A stretch of 7,997 nucleotides of DNA, taken from NCBI GenBank assembly GCA_022360735.1, contig JAKSCF010000084.1:1-7997 (forward strand), given 5' to 3'. Shown piece after piece: positions 6,351 through 7,997 of the stretch (within the stretch, counting starts at the first letter, position 1; each line of letters starts with the position of its first letter). This stretch comes from Clostridia bacterium. GTDB taxonomy: Bacteria; Bacillota_A; Clostridia; Peptostreptococcales; JAAYPU01. The notes beneath the pieces were generated by a model, which saw only the letters and a program-made list of their open reading frames with translations, did no database searches and was not told where the DNA came from. The translations under genes were made by a program, and so were the position numbers.

Positions 6351-7053
6351 AGTTATTGGGAATTTAGCCAATAATATAAGGACTAATGTTTATCTGGCAC
6401 GTCACATTAAGTTGAATACATTGTGGGTGATAAAAAGATGGCATAATAAAAATGAAAATAGAATGCAAAATGAAGTGAATATATTAATAAGGCTAAATCA
6501 TTCATGTATTCCTAAAATAGTGGATTGTTTTGAAATCGAAAATGACGTTTACATAGTTGAGGAATATTTTGAGGGAAATACATTAGAGGAAATAATTCGA
6601 GAAAAGAAAAAAATTCATGAGGAAAAAGCTTTGGAATACATTCAAAAAATTGCAGATATACTGGATTATTTGCATGGCTTACAACCTAATCCGATTATTT
6701 ATAATGATTTAAAGCCGTCTAATATTATTATATCGTCAAATGAATGTATTAAGTTGATAGACTTTGAGTCAGCTAAAGAAAAAGGAGGCGTATCAACCTT
6801 TTGTTTAGGGACTATTGGATATGCAGCTCCGGAGCTTTATGAAGGTGGGGAAATTCATCCAACAACCGATATTTTTAGCTTAGGTAAGATCATGTTTTAT
6901 ATGCTGACAGGTTTTAAGCGTCATTCACCGGTGCTTGAAAACCATTGTCGCTTGTCTAAAAAAATATCTTTTATCATTGAAAGATGTACGCAACAAAATC
7001 CTCGGATGAGGTATCAAAACATAGCAGAATTATTAAGAGATATGAACAATTGA
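6319..7053 (+). CDS. Stand-alone Hanks-type Ser/Thr protein kinase
   Basis: Product of 244 residues from ATG 6319, with AAAGG (6308-6312) 6 bases upstream; GTG 6316 is an alternative one codon earlier. The whole protein is a kinase domain with no membrane helix and no PASTA repeats, unlike PrkC. Seen: the VIK lysine K39, the alpha-C glutamate E52, catalytic loop YNDLKPSN (D130, N135), metal-binding D148, GTIGYAAPE (165-172), D184 and the late Arg R231. Departures from consensus: the glycine-rich loop is degenerate (GNLANNIRTNVYLA), HRD is YND, and DFG is DFE. The catalytic Asp, Asn and Lys are kept, so activity is likely but not certain. Not being an 'RD' kinase, it may not need activation-loop phosphorylation; Thr160 and Thr165 are still available. 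It overlaps the FHA gene and is the last gene of the Tad cluster; no clear terminator follows. Confidence 0.88.
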   Translation: MKGQILNQRYEVIGNLANNIRTNVYLARHIKLNTLWVIKRWHNKNENRMQNEVNILIRLNHSCIPKIVDCFEIENDVYIVEEYFEGNTLEEIIREKKKIHEEKALEYIQKIADILDYLHGLQPNPIIYNDLKPSNIIISSNECIKLIDFESAKEKGGVSTFCLGTIGYAAPELYEGGEIHPTTDIFSLGKIMFYMLTGFKRHSPVLENHCRLSKKISFIIERCTQQNPRMRYQNIAELLRDMNN

Positions 7054-7098
7054 TGAATCATCAAAGTTTATATCTTTTTTCATTTTAGATACAACATA

Positions 7099-7127
7099 TT
7101 GACAATAATAATGGAATAAATTATAAT
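7099..7127 (+). promoter_or_regulatory. Consensus sigma-A promoter of the LacI-family gene
   Basis: TTGACA (7099-7104) and TATAAT (7122-7127) both match the consensus exactly and are separated by the ideal 17 bases. Transcription should start near 7133-7136, inside operator 1. This leaves a leader of about 115 bases before the repressor start codon. Such a strong promoter fits a unit kept silent by a repressor. Confidence 0.85.
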
Positions 7128-7130
7128 CAA

Positions 7131-7148
7131 AATGTAATCCATTACATT
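7131..7148 (+). promoter_or_regulatory. LacI-type operator 1
   Basis: AATGTAAT-CC-ATTACATT is a perfect inverted repeat with 8-base arms and a 2-base centre. LacI/CcpA-family dimers typically bind even palindromes of the TGTAA-NN-TTACA kind. It lies just after the -10 box and covers the expected transcription start, so a bound repressor would block initiation. The 19 bases 7129-7147 recur exactly at 7195-7213. Confidence 0.8.
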
Positions 7149-7159
7149 TTATAAAATGT
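7144..7159 (+). repeat. 16-bp perfect palindrome overlapping operator 1
   Basis: ACATTTTATAAAATGT reads the same on both strands. Its first four bases are the end of operator 1's right arm. It could be an extra protein site or a weak hairpin in the leader RNA, but it is made only of A/T plus two outer C/G pairs, so chance is possible. Confidence 0.4.
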
Positions 7160-7175
7160 TGAAATAACTCAGTAT

Positions 7176-7182
7176 ATGTAAT
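7176..7182 (+). promoter_or_regulatory. Lone operator half-site
   Basis: ATGTAAT equals the left arm of both operators but is followed by an A run with no right arm. It starts 44 bases after the arm of operator 1 and 22 bases before that of operator 2. It may be a decayed operator or an auxiliary contact; a 7-base AT-rich match may also be chance. Confidence 0.35.
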
Positions 7183-7196
7183 AAAAAAAGCATAAA

Positions 7197-7213
7197 AATG
7201 TAATCCATTACAT
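7197..7213 (+). promoter_or_regulatory. LacI-type operator 2
   Basis: ATGTAAT-CC-ATTACAT recurs here, centred 66 bases downstream of operator 1 and about 45 bases before the repressor start codon. The arms are 7 bases; the eighth pair is lost because C replaces T at 7214. A position well within the transcribed leader suggests a roadblock or a looping partner for operator 1, and points to autoregulation. Confidence 0.8.
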
Positions 7214-7237
7214 CATTGTGTATATTTATATTAATTT

Positions 7238-7243
7238 AAGGAG
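7238..7243 (+). promoter_or_regulatory. Ribosome binding site of the LacI-family gene
   Basis: AAGGAG lies 7 bases before ATG 7251 and 4 bases before ATG 7248. The better spacing and the usual family N-terminus favour 7251 as the start. Confidence 0.75.
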
Positions 7244-7250
7244 TGACATG

Positions 7251-7997
7251 ATGGCAAATATCGAAGAAGTTGCAAAAGAAGCTAATGTATCAGTAGCTAC
7301 AGTCTCAAGAGTTCTAAATAATAGCAGCTCAGTAAGAGAAAAGACTAGAGTTAAGGTTGAAGCAGCTATCAAAAAACTCAACTATGAACCCAATATGCTG
7401 GGTAGAAATTTAAGAAGATCAGAAAGCAGGATGATTTTAGCGTTACTGCCTAGCATTACAAACCTTTTTTATATTGAAATTATGGATGGGATTAAAGATG
7501 TAGCCAATAAATTTGGATACAATGTATTGTTATGCCAAACCGACTCTGATGCAGAAAGAGAGCGAACCTTTATTGATTTATTAAAGCATAAGCTGGCAGA
7601 TGGTTTGATTTCTTTGGACCCAACATTGGATATCAACACGCTGAAAGAAGTATATATGAATTACCCCATTATACAGTGCTGTGAATATACGGAAGAATTG
7701 AACATACCTTATGTTACCATTGATAACTTTTTAGCAGGGTACAGAGCAGTAAAGCACTTGATTTCCATGGGCAGGAAAAATATAGCCATGATTAGTTCAT
7801 GCGATAAATTTTTATATGCCAGACAAAGAAAGTTAGGATACAAGAAAGCACTTGAAGAAGCTGGGATAGAGTATAAAGAAGAGCTGGTAATAAATGGTGA
7901 TTTGAATTTTGAAGCAGGTCAAAAGGGAATGAAGCATTTATTAACATTAGACAACAAACCGGATGGCGTATTTGTTGTATCGGACGTATTGGCCATA
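7251..7997 (+). CDS. LacI-family transcriptional repressor (3' end outside window)
   Basis: The frame is open from ATG 7251 to the window edge (249 residues visible; the family is usually about 330-340). Residues 2-24 form the diagnostic helix-turn-helix (IEEVAKEANVSVATVSRVLNN); the hinge helix region ends near 58 (NMLGRNLRRSES). From about 61 onward it follows the periplasmic-binding-protein-like ligand domain: MILALLPSITNLFY, DGIKDVANKFGYNVLLCQTD, LADGLISLDP, VTIDNFLAGYRAVKHLISMGRKNIAMIS, ending at DGVFVVSDVLAI. Such proteins usually bind a sugar or nucleoside and repress adjacent catabolic or transport genes. The ligand cannot be told from this part. Two operators and a consensus promoter lie directly upstream, so it most likely represses its own unit. 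It is separate from the pilus cluster. Confidence 0.93.
   Translation, partial: MANIEEVAKEANVSVATVSRVLNNSSSVREKTRVKVEAAIKKLNYEPNMLGRNLRRSESRMILALLPSITNLFYIEIMDGIKDVANKFGYNVLLCQTDSDAERERTFIDLLKHKLADGLISLDPTLDINTLKEVYMNYPIIQCCEYTEELNIPYVTIDNFLAGYRAVKHLISMGRKNIAMISSCDKFLYARQRKLGYKKALEEAGIEYKEELVINGDLNFEAGQKGMKHLLTLDNKPDGVFVVSDVLAI

Noticed and set aside
7054..7098. Possible terminator after the kinase gene (T-rich run at 7075-7080)
   Set aside because: Only a 4-base AAAG/CTTT stem could be found before the T run; no stable GC-containing hairpin.
7159..7187. Second promoter from TTGAAA (7159-7164) before the LacI gene
   Set aside because: At 16-18 base spacing only A-rich sequence without a good -10 box is found; the consensus promoter upstream is far better.

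Overview
The window is AT-rich, with A- and T-ending codons, strong G-rich Shine-Dalgarno sites and several TTG or GTG start candidates. Protein family content points to a Gram-positive Firmicute of the class Clostridia. The genus cannot be fixed from the sequence. All genes found are on the + strand.

Bases 1-7053 are the distal part of a Tad/Flp-type (type IVb pilus) secretion locus in its clostridial form. In order it holds: the 3' part of a TadB/TadC-like inner-membrane platform protein carrying Ig-like extracytoplasmic repeats (1-1005); a 57-residue Flp1-like pilin (1041-1214), easily missed because of its size; a TadE-like pseudopilin (1189-1764); a large membrane-anchored DUF5702-type protein (1769-4258); and a second TadE-like pseudopilin with two tandem Cys/His putative metal-binding modules at its C-terminus (4261-5085). 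After an 86-base gap come an FHA-domain protein with a DUF6382-like region and two membrane helices (5172-6350), and an overlapping stand-alone Ser/Thr protein kinase (6319-7053). The ATPase (TadA), prepilin peptidase (TadV) and any second platform protein are not here and would be expected upstream of base 1.

The likely logic is as follows. The platform protein drives assembly of Flp1 and the TadE-like minor pilins, which all carry a Gly-then-hydrophobic prepilin-like signal. The DUF5702 protein is the large surface or envelope-spanning partner. The kinase and FHA protein form a phospho-Thr writer/reader pair that may gate the machine. The last point is inference from gene order and family knowledge.

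Bases 7054-7250 are a non-coding regulatory region and form the boundary to an unrelated unit. They contain a perfect consensus sigma-A promoter (TTGACA-17-TATAAT), two copies of a LacI-type operator (ATGTAATCCATTACAT), a third half-site in near-helical register, and another 16-bp palindrome. They precede a LacI-family repressor gene (7251 to beyond the window), which is probably autoregulated and probably heads a carbohydrate-use operon lying past the right edge.

No tRNA, rRNA, CRISPR, insertion sequence or convincing rho-independent terminator was found.
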